This document shows positions 45,752-57,607 of a stretch of DNA of 64,000 bases, piece after piece (the stretch's first letter is position 1; each line of letters starts with the position of its first letter). This DNA is from Cadophora sp. MPI-SDFR-AT-0126 (taxonomy: Eukaryota > Ascomycota > Leotiomycetes > Helotiales > Ploettnerulaceae). The notes below the pieces were generated by a model that did no database searches, was not told where the DNA came from, and worked only from the letters and a program-made list of their open reading frames with translations. A program made the translations under genes and the position numbers. Location of the stretch: positions 1,302,001 to 1,366,000 of the forward strand of contig JAGMVK010000004.1 of assembly GCA_020747065.1 (NCBI GenBank), in the 5' to 3' direction.

Positions 45752-47029
45752 TCAACCAATATGCATCTCCCCTTTCTCTATCCGATTCTCCATCCTCCAC
45801 CTAACCAAACACAATAGCTCATAAACACTCTCCATAACCTTCGCCTCCACCCCCAGCTCCTTCCCCTTCCTGATCGCATCTCCAAGAATAACCTCAATCT
45901 CCATCGGCCTCCCCTGCTTCCTATCCAGCAACATACTCGGCCTATACCGACTCGACTCGGGACTCCTCCACAACATCTCCTGCACCAACTCCTCCGTCAG
46001 CTCCGTCCCATCCGCCCTCGCAACTGCCACAATCTCGCGCATCATCGGCTCCACCAACCTCTCCCTCGCACCCGACGATTGGATCTCGCCGACCGTCATC
46101 TCCATCAGCGCGCACAGGCAGTTGTACGGTGCGTTCCAGAGGAGCTTGGCCCACCGCGCAAGCATCATGTCTGGTGCGAGGATGCAGCTCTTCGCGCCGC
46201 CGGAGACGTACATGTCGATGAATGTCTGGGTTCGCTCGGCGGAGATGGAATCTGATACGCCTGGGTGGTAGTGTGCGCCTATTTGGAGGATGTCGGGGCC
46301 GATTTGCTTGACTTCGTTGGGGGGCTCGGTGAAGGAGCCGATCATGGAGACGGCGGACATGGTGACGTTGGCTGGGAAGAGGGTGGTGAAGGGGACGTGG
46401 ATGAATATTCCGTTTTGGATGAGGACGATGGATGTTAGGCCGGGGGTGACGAGGGGTGAGACCAGGGCGGCGAGGGAATATTTTTCGGGGAGTTGTTTGG
46501 TGCTGAGAATGAGGAAGTCGTAGCGTTCTCGAGGTGATTCCATGGGTGTTGCGGCGCCAGTGGGAAGGGGTGTTGGGTGTGGTGGACGGGGGGCAAAGGT
46601 TGCTTCTTCGATGCTGGGGATGACTGTATGGTTTGTTAACGATTGCTCTTATTCTCATCATCTCAAACCCATGATCTCGTCTCATGTCTCATTCCAACAT
46701 CCTCTCAGCCCAATTACACCAGACTTCAGATCCACCTTCAACCTCATCACCTCAATACCCTGCAAAAAGAAAATCGGCGTACCTCTCGACGGCTTCCATC
46801 CCTTCAGGTCCCCGTGATCTATACTCTCAATATCGAACCCTTTCTCACTCACAACACCATAACTCCCCCTCAACACAACGGTAACCCTCGCCCTCCCTGA
46901 TTTTTCTAGGACCACAGCCGCGATGGTCCCTACTCCACCACTTCCGACTAAACAGATATTGAACTCTTTTTCTGGCTCCTGGGTTGCGGTTGAGGGCCGG
47001 GTTGGACCCGGACTGAGGAATGTGGCCAT
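45752..47029 (-). CDS. 2-dehydropantoate 2-reductase (PanE/ApbA family)
   Basis: NADPH-dependent ketopantoate reductase family protein, 372 residues; the canonical reaction makes pantoate for pantothenate and CoA synthesis. Two exons on the minus strand: 46783..47029 and 45752..46623. The Rossmann motif is LVGSGGVG (GxGxxG at 29-34). Downstream are LILSTKQLPEKYSLAALVSPLV, IQNGIFIHVPF (family IQNGL/IGNE position) and the C-terminal helical domain with KLLWNAPYNCLCALMEMTVGE and RPMEIEVILGDAIRKGKELG. Fungi have several such paralogues, many outside vitamin synthesis, so pantoate as product is likely but not certain. The 160-base intron is longer than most here. Confidence 0.9.
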
Positions 47030-47960
47030 TGTCTGAAGGGTACAGATCGTAAGTGAGGCGTGTGATATGTTGAGTGGGGAGGCGATTGCTAAGTTGTGGT
47101 GAAAGTTGGAATTTAAGTTTTATTGCTCGATCCGACGTTCTTTTGCTGGACTTCTCTGCTTGAACTTCGGTCTCAGTCTGTCTGAATCAAGACCTCATTC
47201 AATTTCGTTTGCCCAAAGTCACTCAAGTCTCGTGCTTTGCATCTCATCTAACCAAGCGGTGTGCTTGTTGGTGCCGTAAGCCACCAGACAAAATCCAAGC
47301 CGAACTTTTCTTATCAGTTGCTATACAATCAGTGAAGCTATCCGATCTCGCCCTCGAAATTGGTTCCGCAACGTAAGCCTTTGCCAAGTAAGTATGACTT
47401 GCGGATTGTTGAGACGGGAGGAAGATATCGGATGCAGTCTGTTGTTTTCACCCCACTCTGGTTGCTATCTTATCGCCGACAGGGGTAATATTTATGTACC
47501 CCACCATCGATATCTTGGCGAAATCGTCGCTTAGCACCTTGTCTCGACCCAACTCATTCTCGATTGATGTTTATTCGGTTGCCCTACGGTTTTATGGCTT
47601 GAAGTCAATAGTGTGGTATCCGGCTACTGTGGTGTTGATCCTATGCAGCGTAGTGCAACGATTCTCGTAAAGTTTATGAAGGAAGGAGACTGGAGGAGGG
47701 TTGGAATGCGGGCTGGAGAAGCTTGAGCGGGTGCTGTTGAAGAACTAAGTTTGCATAGCCCACTTGAAGACTATTGGAGAAATGCCACATAAATCACGGA
47801 TAGCAATTTTAGATTTGGAATCTAAACAAAGTTGAACAGGACCGGTGCTTGAAATAGATCATTTTGATCTGTTTTGTGCCAGATATCTGCTACAAGAGCT
47901 GGTCCAGGAGGGTGAATAGATGCAGAGGGTATGTACAGAAACAACAATATCCAATTTTAA
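47030..47960. other. Intergenic region between reductase and amidase
   Basis: About 930 bases that should hold the reductase promoter and the amidase 3' end. I see no coding potential with support and no structured RNA. Confidence 0.5.
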
Positions 47961-49833
47961 TCACAATTTAGGAACTCCCGAAGATGATGCACCTTCACCT
48001 GCAGGCTTGCCATTCAATACAAGATCAATGGCCTCAACATCTGCCAACAATTGCTCATCTCCCCATTTTGGTGCCACGATTTGAAGGCCTGCGGGAGCTC
48101 CAGCGAGAAGTTCGGGGTCATCTAGGATCGTCAGTTGTTGTAACATGAAGGAGAGAGAAGAGATCTCACATTTTGCTTCATTGACAGCGTCAATTTCGCT
48201 GAGAGCGACGAAATCGGTATCTTTAGGGTCAAGTGCTGGGTCCGCAGTGGTGAACGGAATGATAACCGAGGGGTACTAAAAATCGTTAATTCTGCATCGT
48301 CAAATGACAGATTGGCCTACGTCGACAGCATTCCAAGCAACCGTGTAAGTATCGTTGTTCCATTGGCCGGGAAGAACAGCAGTATGGGGCCCGACCGGAC
48401 AGAGCACAACATCGATCTCTGCCTCTTGCCAGCGATCCAGCATCTGCTTGCAGAACCCTAGTCTTCTGGTATTCAATGCCCAAGTCTGTTCTTGAGATTT
48501 TCGAGGCATGTTCCAGAAACCAATATCTAGTACTGACTGGACAGGCGGTTCGCCTGATGCTGCTAGGGTGTCCTTTTGGTATGACAGCCCATCCAAAGTA
48601 AATAGCTCCGCAGTGACCTCACGAATGCTGGTCAGAGTTGGTGGAACGAATTCCTTTACCTCAAATCCAGCAGCCGTCAGCTTGGCCACAGCTTCTTGGA
48701 GTGCTCGTCTGATGGGTGGATGAGGAGTGAGTCCGCTGCTGTAGATGACGCCTACGACGGGTTTCCGAGCACGCGCCCCCTGCTCGAAAATGTTTGGCAC
48801 AACTGAAGGGTCGACATTCCAGGGCTTTGCGTTTCGTACGACGCGTGTGAAGAGGGTCAGGTCGCGTACGGATTGAGCGAGAGGGCCAAGAGTAGCGGGG
48901 ATGCCAGTATTGACTCCTGTGTAACCAGATGCAGCGTATCCATAGAATGGCAAGAGTCCACATGTCGGCCTGTATCCATAGACACCGTTCGCTGCCGCTG
49001 GAATACTGCCTTCTTGTTAAAAAGGTCCATATTTGGCTGCTAGGATACATACCGGACTGATCCTCCAACATCTGTCCCAACACCAATTGCAGACCCACGG
49101 AAACCCATATTCGAACCTTCGCCCCCACTACTTCCGCCACAGGTGAGATGGTGTACTACTGGATTCTTGGTTTGTCCAAAAACATTGTTATCAGCCTCCG
49201 CAACCAACATCGTCTGTGGAACGTTTGTCTTTGCAATCACGACTGCTCCAGCTGCCTTCACAAGTTCGATGACATAAGTGGTAGATGTTGAGGGATTGAA
49301 AGTTTTCGAAATGTAGCCATTACAGTAATCGTAGCCTTTGACATGGAAACACTCCTACATAGAAATTAGCAAATCAATTGAATGTAGGTCAGATTTAGGT
49401 TGCATGCTTTGAAAGTCATCGGCAAGCCATGCAAAGGTCCCAGAGTCTTGCCAGTTGCCTTGAAATACTGATCCAATTTCTTGGCATCTTCAATCGCATC
49501 CAAAAACATGATTTCCGTGAGATTATTACATAGTTGGTGTCCAACGGCAGCTCTTTTGCAGAACGCAATAGCAACTTCTTCTGCAGAATAGATGCCACTC
49601 TCGATCGCGGCCGCCAGAGAAGTTGCATCATACAAATCGCCAGTGATCTTCAACTCTCGGCCAGAAAGGATACCGCATGTGCTAGCAACAGGCCGGACGT
49701 CGATCGTTCCAGCAGGAGGAAATTCGCTCAGCCTCCATTCCACAGGAATTCGTGCATCTTGCTCGGCCTTCTTCGCATCTCGGATGTCCTTCCACGTCCT
49801 CGGCGCAGCAGTCACAGCTGATTCTGTCGCCAT
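47961..49833 (-). CDS. Amidase (amidase-signature family, acetamidase-like)
   Basis: Amidase-signature hydrolase of 559 residues, releasing ammonia from carboxamides. Five exons on the minus strand: 49408..49833, 49053..49354, 48321..49005, 48170..48275, 47961..48121. The Ser-cisSer-Lys triad is complete: Lys142 in GLPMTFK, Ser217 in CGGSSGGEG and Ser241 in GTDVGGSVR. Intron 1 begins with GC (AAA|GCATGC, acceptor ATGTAG) directly after the catalytic Lys142 codon. No GT donor nearby restores the frame, so this is a GC-AG intron or a mutated donor. The other introns are GT-AG. It resembles fungal acetamidase/general amidase used for nitrogen supply. It lies next to a Dal5-type transporter in divergent orientation. 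Confidence 0.92.
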
Positions 49834-51090
49834 GCTGAATTCGTTTGATGTTAAGAACGCAGAGATGATACTAAGAAGCAAAGAAGACAGGGCTAGGAGT
49901 TATGTAGGAAAGATATACTTGAAAAGAAAAAAGTTCATGCAAGGTCGACGCTTACATTGCTCAACAGCCAGTCGCGTTACGCACCCTACCAGCCGTCTTT
50001 GACATGGATAGATTTTGCGTGACCAGTGGTTCAATGCAAATAAGACGTGACGAAGCTATCGCAAGTCAATTGCGGCGCGAAAGACGAGGTCTTGTAGCCG
50101 TCAAACGACGAATGCAGGCAGATAGCATGCCCCACTCGAGCCACAGGGCGGCTGTCATCCCTACTCCATATCCACTGTGCTCTTCCCCACAGCACGTTTC
50201 TCAGATATGCTTTTACGACATGTCGCTCGGAGTTGTTGATTGGCAATAGGACTCGCCGCATATCCGATATGACAAGAACGCTGAGGGGTGAGAAGATGCA
50301 ATGGAAATCAGGATGAAGATCTTATCGTCAAGTGTCCTCGCTTGATGGATGCTGATAATCACTCGAAAAAGCTTGGTTGCCAAGGCTCGATAGCATAGAT
50401 ATGATCAACCTCGGACGACATAACACCAGCGTCCTCCCCCATCTTTGGTCCACCCTAATCATAGGTACAGCAAAGGCGAATATGAAATCATCGCCAGATA
50501 GCTTTACTGTGGAAAAAGTTGCTGCAAGGTCTCCTTTAAATTCCATCCGTTCGGCCCGGGAGGCAACAGCTACAAAGGACGATGGATCTATCCTTCCTCT
50601 TTCATACTTCTCCTTTTCTTAACAAGACATGGCGATCTTGTTTGCTTATCACATTCGCGAGCTCGGACTTAATCTTGCATCGGAAAATATGCGGGACTTA
50701 CCAACATTTCGCCCGCAAATGCATTTCATTGGTTGAAACCATATCGGGTGTCCAGCACGGTAATAATTTACCTTGAACGTCGTCAAGAAGCTATGCAGGT
50801 AGTCGACGCGCAATTGTTCGTGATTGGCGATCCGTCTGTTGAGATACTACTATCCAATGATGTGGCAAACCGACAGTCTGGTTCACTGTCTTGATCATCT
50901 TGAGCTTCCCCTGCCATGGCCGCATCAAGTCTTTCAAGATGTCGGCTTCACATCCCTATCTTTGACGTCTCTTATCACACAGCCTCCATCTCAATATAAG
51001 TATTGTCGTCTTTCTGTTCGAATGTAGGTTTGATCATCACCAATAGCATCTTAATATTATATCTTCAGCGTTCTTCGGATATCAGATAGA
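49834..51090. promoter_or_regulatory. Divergent intergenic region, amidase / MFS transporter
   Basis: About 1.26 kb with both promoters. GATA-type motifs for nitrogen control are scattered, for example the paired GATA near 51071-51085 (CGGATATCAGATAG) just before the transporter ATG, but such short motifs are common by chance. No gene is supported. Confidence 0.45.
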
Positions 51091-52915
51091 ATGGCAGATG
51101 TCGAGAAGCGAGCTGCCCCCATTCCGGATTCGGAAATTTCTCCAGACTACGGCCATGGAGAATCAAATGAGATCCCGGACAAAGCGAAGTTTGCAGATAT
51201 CGGTTATGATCTGTTTGAACAATCACACCAGTATGATACAGCGCAGCTGGAGATCGACTCGGTCAAGGTGCGGAGGAAGCTAGACTTCATTGTTCTTCCC
51301 ATGGTCTGTTTGCATTCAGCTCTTCTCTCTGGGTTATGTTTTTAAAATGATAGTAGATGATGGCAACGTACATGCTGTCTTTCCTAGACAAGCAAACGTA
51401 AGTCACCTTCAGCATGGCATCCAAGAGTGGAGGCTGATAATGGACAGTCTGAACTATTCAAATGCATACGGCTTGCAACCCGACACATACATGACCGGCG
51501 ATGACTACTCCTGGGTCTCATCTGCATTGTACTTCGGCTGGCTCGTTGGGGCCTACCCCAGCAATCTCGCGCTTCAGCGTCTCCCCATCGGAAAGATGAT
51601 CGGAACCATGTTGTTCATTTGGGGAAGTATTTGCATGCTTCAGGCCGCAGTTTTCAACTTCTCTGGCTTCTTCGCCATTCGATTCTTTCTCGGATTTGTC
51701 GAGGCTTGCATCTCCCCTGCATGGATTCTGTTAACGTCCATGCTGTGGACTCGGGAAGAACAGCCATTGCGAACATCATTCTGGCTCTCGGTCAATGGAA
51801 TGTCGTCTATCATCGGTGCTCTTCTATCGTACGGATTAGGACATGTCGATGGTTTGGCGATTCCAAATTGGAAGCTCATCTATATTGTCAGTCCTCTTTC
51901 CACGGCCAATAGTCTCATTTCTAACTCCACAGGTTGTTGGTTGCATGACAATTGCGTGGGGCTTCGTAATCATCCTCTGGCTCCCAGATGGACCCCACAA
52001 TGCGAAGTGCTTGACAGAATATGAGCGTATCGTTGCAGTCTGGAGGGTTTCGAGGAATCAAACGGGTGTGAAAGATCCCAAGATCATGCCTCATCAGATC
52101 AAAGAAGCTTTCTTAGATGGTAAAACATATCTCCTGCTGCTGATGGCCGCCTGCTACGGCATACTCAACGGTGGCGTTGCGAACTTCATCTCATCGATTA
52201 TCAAGGGGTTTGGCTACAGTGCTCTTAAAACGAGTTTGCTGCAGACTCCTGGAGGAGCTTTTGAGATAGTAATGTGCATTGCGTTCGGATATCTGTCGAC
52301 ATACAAGAATACGCTTGGTCTTACAATTATCCGTAAGCTTTCTTCCCCCTTTTCCCATGTCGAAAAGAGTCTTAACATGCCCGGCTAGTGGGCTGTATTC
52401 CCGGTATTGCCGGACTCGTGGGCCTTCTCAAGATTCCAATCGCTCATCGTTACGCTCTGGTAGGATGCTGCTGGCTACAGAATGTTCTCGGCTCTCCGAT
52501 TGTTCTCAATTGGACTCTCCCTGCGGTCAACGTAGCAGGTCACACCAAACGCAGTACAGTTCTTGGTCTCTACTTCGTGTATGTTCCCCCCTGCTCACTT
52601 TCTTCCTCTAATGCAAGAAGAAGAAAAAGTTAGATTGCAATACTGACAACGAGCAGTGTTTACTGTAGCGGAAATATCGCAGGGCCCCACATTTTCATTC
52701 CCTCTCAAGCTCCTCGATACTTCGGTGCCATCAAGGGCCTTCTCGTTGCATACTGCATTGCAGCTGGCCTACAGCTTGTGTACTCAATATTGTGCTATAT
52801 GGAGAATAAGAGGAGAGACAAGGCAGGCTTGGTAGCTGATGCTGAGGTCGAGGCTCTTGAGGGATTTGGAGACTTGACTGATAAGGAGAATGTGCACTTC
52901 AGATACAGAATCTAA
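51091..52915 (+). CDS. MFS transporter, Dal5/anion:cation symporter family
   Basis: Plasma-membrane transporter of 513 residues in the Dal5/Tna1/Fen2/Seo1 family, which imports carboxylates such as allantoate, nicotinate or pantothenate. Six exons: 51091..51303, 51357..51397, 51448..51886, 51933..52332, 52389..52578, 52657..52915. Exon 2 has only 41 bases and encodes the end of helix 1 (ATYMLSFLDKQT), continuing into LNYSNAYGLQPDTYMTGDDYS. Later marks are YFGWLVGAYPSNLALQRLPIGK, FLGFVEACISPAWILLTSMLW, LWLPDGP and NIAGPHIFIPSQAPRYFGAIKG. The tail DLTDKENVHFRYRI is typical of the family. It is divergent from the amidase, which suggests a shared role in nitrogen or vitamin-related uptake. Confidence 0.92.
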
Positions 52916-53048
52916 TTATGGAGAGGGGCTGACGGTCGAGCTGTTATGGGCATTGCTGCGTAGGTGCAGGTCTTGGGACCATCGTCTCTAAGTCTGACTG
53001 CCTAGAATAATATGCAAGAATGTAAGCTTTATATCAACTCTATGTCTA

Positions 53049-54801
53049 TTACTTACGTCTCCTAAACTCTAACTCGGCCTGCGTATTCGGCACACATGTC
53101 ACATCAAAATACATGTTCTTTGGTCTCCTCTCCACACCGCCCTTGGCTTCCAAGTCCCCCTTAAATCTGAAATCCCAACTCTTCAGCAACTCAATCAGCA
53201 CAACCTTAATCTCATTGCTCGCAAAGAATCTTCCAGGACAAGCGTGATTCCCGTGACCAAAATTCAACGAATCTGGTGAAGTAGTGACGTATTGGTGTTT
53301 GTTCTCGTTGCCGGGCATTTTGCGAAGGTTGTAAAAACGGAGACCGTCGAATTCGTTCACGGGCTTGGAAGAGGGGTTGTTCGTTGGGTTGAATGACGGT
53401 GTGGCTCCAGACTGGTGGATTGCCCAAGCTGCAAAACCGAAACGTGTTCCTTTGGGGAGAGTGTGTCCTGTTGAAAGAGTTACATCAGATATGGCGACGC
53501 GATTACCACTTGCTGGGTTTTATTGTCAGAGGAATTCTCCAAGACTTGAGTCATGCACTTACGCAATTGAGGAGGTGTGAAACGTTGGCTTTCTTTGAGA
53601 AAGCTGTCGAGTTTCCATAGCTTAGGCATGCTTGATTTCTTGAGTCGCACAATTCCGTCGCCGTCAACATCTTGGCCATCTTCGGCTATGACCTGTTGGA
53701 TCTCATCCCGCAGGGGCTGGATATACTCAGGATACGTTGCCAAGTCGTAAATTGCTGCTGTGGTAGCCATCGAGGTCGTGTGAATTGCTGCCATTGACAC
53801 TAAAGGAAATAGTTACCTTGGAGTCAAGGACTGGGAGTGAAGTAACTTACAGCCCATCTGATTATTGCCCAACACCACTGGATCTGACCTCTGGTTCTCG
53901 GAGGTATGCCTCAAGATCCACGAAATCATGGTTCCTTGCTCATCGTCGTTGTCATCCCGATGGATCTTCTCGTTGTCTTCCTTGGCTAGTTGCTGCTGCA
54001 GGATCGGCATCAAAAGCTCAGCTCCTCTTTTTCTAAACTTTTTCAGATTCCGAAGCTCGGGAACAAATGGAGCGACGATTGATCGGAGAAGTGGATGATA
54101 GGCGTTGACGGCATCTTTTGCTTGCATGCAATAGAAGGTATACATGACCGTGGCTTGAATCCACTCTTCCTCACGACTCAATGGCCGGCCAACGAACACA
54201 CGTCCACTAAGTAGTGCCACGATTCGCGTCATCTTGCCGTAGAGACTTATTGGGGTCCACTCTTCGCATGGTCCAAATTCCATGTTGAACCCATACTGGA
54301 TTTCTTCTTGCAAGTCATCTAACGTGCTAGCAATGTGTCTTGTGAGATCAACCTTCACAGCTTGAATGACCGCAGCTTGCTCTCCACCGATATCAGTCTG
54401 CTTGTATGCGAATTGTCTCCGAACATCTTTCATGAACGAAGCTTTGTTCTCAGGGAGATTCCTGACCTCATTGATGACTGAGATTGGAAGGATGACTAGT
54501 GGTGGGTGCGATTGTATGATGAATGGACTGTCTGGGTACTGTATTCAAGACATGTCAGCTTTGTTCATAGAATGATGAGACTTAATAGCAAACTCACTTT
54601 TGCAGTTCCTCGAAGCAAGGCTTCACGTTGATCGCTGCTGTCAGGAATCTCCACAATTGGCAGGTCGAGTTTCTTGGGGCGGTCTACGAGAAACCGAACG
54701 AAAGCAATGACCACGAGCAATCCAGAAACACTCAACAAGAGAGGAGAACTAAAGACAGATTCCATGAGCGCCTTCGGATGTAGACTAGGCTGGGATGCCA
54801 T
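53049..54801 (-). CDS. Cytochrome P450 monooxygenase (ent-kaurene-oxidase-like)
   Basis: Microsomal P450 of 530 residues in four minus-strand exons: 54598..54801, 53851..54538, 53563..53799, 53049..53512. A membrane anchor lies at about 20-40 (LLLSVSGLLVVIAFVRFL). The I-helix region reads MAAIHTTSM, where the usual acidic-Thr pair is His-Thr-Thr as in the fungal ent-kaurene oxidase-like group. The K helix has Glu367-x-x-Arg370 (KESQR), and the heme loop NFGHGNHACPG has Cys468. FDGLRFYNLRKMPGNENKHQY and TSPDSLNFGHGNHACPGRFF are hallmarks of that group. No terpene cyclase is in the window, so a gibberellin-like role is not implied. It converges with the MFS gene (133-base spacer). Confidence 0.92.
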
Positions 54802-56720
54802 GTTGAAATGTCTCCAATTCTTCCTGTGACAAAGTGAACGATTTGTCGTTAGAAAATATGCTACAAAGTTTGGGAAACTGGCCTAGATATAGTAGGTCAA
54901 ATGATCAGACGAATGAATCTTAGGACAAATGTTCCAGGAGTGCTTCCATGCTGCAGTATCCAAGTGAAACTATGCAGCGTATTCGTAAATGCTGTGTCGC
55001 AAGACACCTGGGATCGGCAATCGTCCATTTCATCATCCTATTTAGAGACGTGATCAACCACTGCCGAAAAGACTTGCTCCATCTAACATGTTTCTTGTTC
55101 CGAAATACTCGGACTGAACTCATACCTGGATTAGAATGCTTGCTCTATTCGAATATTGGTTGGATGATTACTTTCCCCGCCTCAGCATCTCATCACTACC
55201 TGCCACAGCTGTCACTTTCTGGTGGCGATCGTAAGCCAAGCCGGCACTTGTGAGCATCTCATAACAGTATTGTTCTTGATTTGTGGGGTAATTTAGTGTT
55301 GTGCATACGAATACGGCCCCGCTAGGAATGACCATGCCTCGATCTACACTCTTCCATCCGAGAATGGTATTTATGCAGCGTCCCCCTTGTGCCCTTATTC
55401 TTGCACATATTCCCATGTGTTAGAACCAACAAGCAGGGGATGTTAACTTAGCTGATAATATCTAAATCTAAAAATTCACAAAAAGTAGCAACCACATCGA
55501 TTGTGGCTTTTCTTTTCTTATTGTTCCCGTTGCAGCAACGACCATTAGCGAGCCCTTGATTGGCATCTTAAGCTCTGGCCATGATGGACCTCCAGTGATC
55601 TCCCCAAGCGCCACAACATTCTTTGACAGTCGTCCAAAGTCAAAAATAACATAGAAGCTTGTCGACCCTGGAAATGCTTACGAACGACAAAATAAGAATT
55701 GATGCGCTAGTCTTGGCTTGCATAACTTGCTTTGGAAGTTCTTGTTCCGAGAACTTTCCATATCCCACAGCCTAGCCAGCCGGGTAAGAACCTTAACACA
55801 ACGACCACGACTCGTGAGCTTCCTGTCCTTCTTTGTGCTCCCGTCATGTATTCCTGGCCATAGATGAAGGTTGGCGAAATGGGATGAGCCTGCATGAGTG
55901 CAGGATTCAGCGCCTGAGGCCGAAGATGATCACGATACCCGTGTACCTCAAGACTCTGCTTGCATGATGCGGATGCGGGAAATTGAGCGAGTACTCCGCA
56001 CAACGAATATAAAATGTGACTTCTTGACCAGCCTGTGATACCATGGCTCAGCAATTCAAGGCAACCACGAGACTGGTGTATCAGGGGATTTTCCCCAGGG
56101 CTTCACGTTCGAGCAATTTCTTGATTCTGTCCATAGCAATATCGCAAGTAGTACAAGGACCTCTTCCGGTCTTGTTGGTGCCACGAAGTCAGTTGGCGAT
56201 TCCACACATCCCAGGGTAGGATGATGTCGATAGGGTGTTTTATTCTTGGTCACTGGTCGTCGCTCAGTTTAGAGTATATTTTCTGGGAAGGAGCTACGCC
56301 ACTGTTAAAGGAACATTGCATCAAAAACTCGTCGTTGACTAAAATACAGAATGAATAATATGTGTTACAACCAACGCAACTCGAAAGAAATGAGAATAAG
56401 CGATGTTGACCAAATAAACAGCATCACTTCGCAACAACATCACAGAGCCAAAGTTAGGTAGCTGCGAATATGAATAGATCCTATTTCCATACCAGAACAC
56501 AGATTTCGGTATAATTATCGTTAGGGAACTAAGGAATTTACAGGAGAAAAGCCCTCGAACATCAGCACCCTATGTTCCAAGGTGGGGGATTAACCCTCAG
56601 AAAATGACCCCGCACTTCGCTCGTCTACATCAGAATGACATGCCGACGCATCTTTATGCATCCCACGAAATTGATGGATATTGTGCTCATATCATCTAAC
56701 TACGGCAAAGGATTCAAGAC
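54802..56720. other. Gene-poor spacer between P450 and dehydrogenase
   Basis: About 1.9 kb. Several open frames of 65-115 codons occur on the minus strand, but none has a family motif. A weak resemblance of 55168-55416 to a P450 segment (GMVIPSGAVF) is not sufficient for a call. Confidence 0.5.
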
Positions 56721-57607
56721 ATGTTCCAGAACCTCAATGGTAAAACAATACTCATAACCGGTGCCTCCTCCGGCATTGGTCGTAGCACCGCCATCGAATT
56801 CGCACGCTCCAGTCCCCACTCACTGCGTCTCATACTGACTGCTCGCCGTCTTGAAATTCTCAAAGAGGTAGCTGCTGAGATAAATGCCGCAGTTGGAGAT
56901 GGCGTGAAAGTTCTGCCCGTGCAGCTGGATGTCAGTAGGCCAGAAAATGTACATGGTTTCGTGGAAAGATTGCCGGAGGAGTGGAGGGGTATCCATGTGC
57001 TTGTCAACAACGCGTAAGTACCATGTATCAATTCGCCCGAGTTGTGTCACATAAATAAGATCTGATTAAAACCAACATCTCCAGCGGTCTAGCAGTGGGC
57101 GGCATGGCAAAAAGCCCCGACATCTCACCAGCAGACATAAATATCATGTTCGCCACAAACGTTACAGGACTCATCAACATGACCCAAGCCATCCTGCCCA
57201 TCATGCTCCGCCGAAACAAAGGCGACATAATCAATCTCAACAGCATCGCAGGCCACGAAGCGTATCCTGGGGGAAGCATCTACTGCACCACCAAGTCCGC
57301 AGTGAGGAGCTACTCTGACGCCCTCAGGCGAGAGTTGATCGGGACGAGAATTCGCGTGATGGAGGTTGCGCCTGGTCAGGTCGAGACAGAGTTCTCGGTC
57401 ATGAGATTTGGGGGTGATAGAGAGGCTGCAGCGAAGGTGTATGAGGGTTGTGACCCGTTGACGCCGGAGGATGTGGCGGAAGTTATTGTTTTTCAGGCGA
57501 GCAGGAGAGAGAATGTTGTTGTTGCTGACGTGCTTTTGTTTCCTAGTCATCAGGTAGGGAGCGCTGCTGTCGATTATTCTGCTTTGTTGAAACAAGAGAT
57601 TGGCTGA
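56721..57607 (+). CDS. Short-chain dehydrogenase/reductase (YdfG-like)
   Basis: NADP-dependent classical SDR of 271 residues, similar to 3-hydroxy acid/serine dehydrogenases of the YdfG/YMR226C type. Two exons: 56721..57013 and 57085..57607. Cofactor motif TGASSGIG at 13-20 with TARR after strand 2 (NADPH preference), DVSRPENVHGFVERLP, NNA (split by the intron), Ser151 in LNSIAG, Tyr164-x3-Lys168 (YCTTK), and APGQVETEFSVMRFGGDREAA. The C-terminus VFQASRRENVVVADVLLFPSHQ is typical. It is likely cytosolic, reducing or oxidising small hydroxy acids or aldehydes. Confidence 0.92.

Noticed and set aside
55168..55416. Possible P450 fragment (GMVIPSGAVF region)
   Set aside because: Only a short resemblance to the region before the heme loop; no Cys-heme motif or ExxR nearby.
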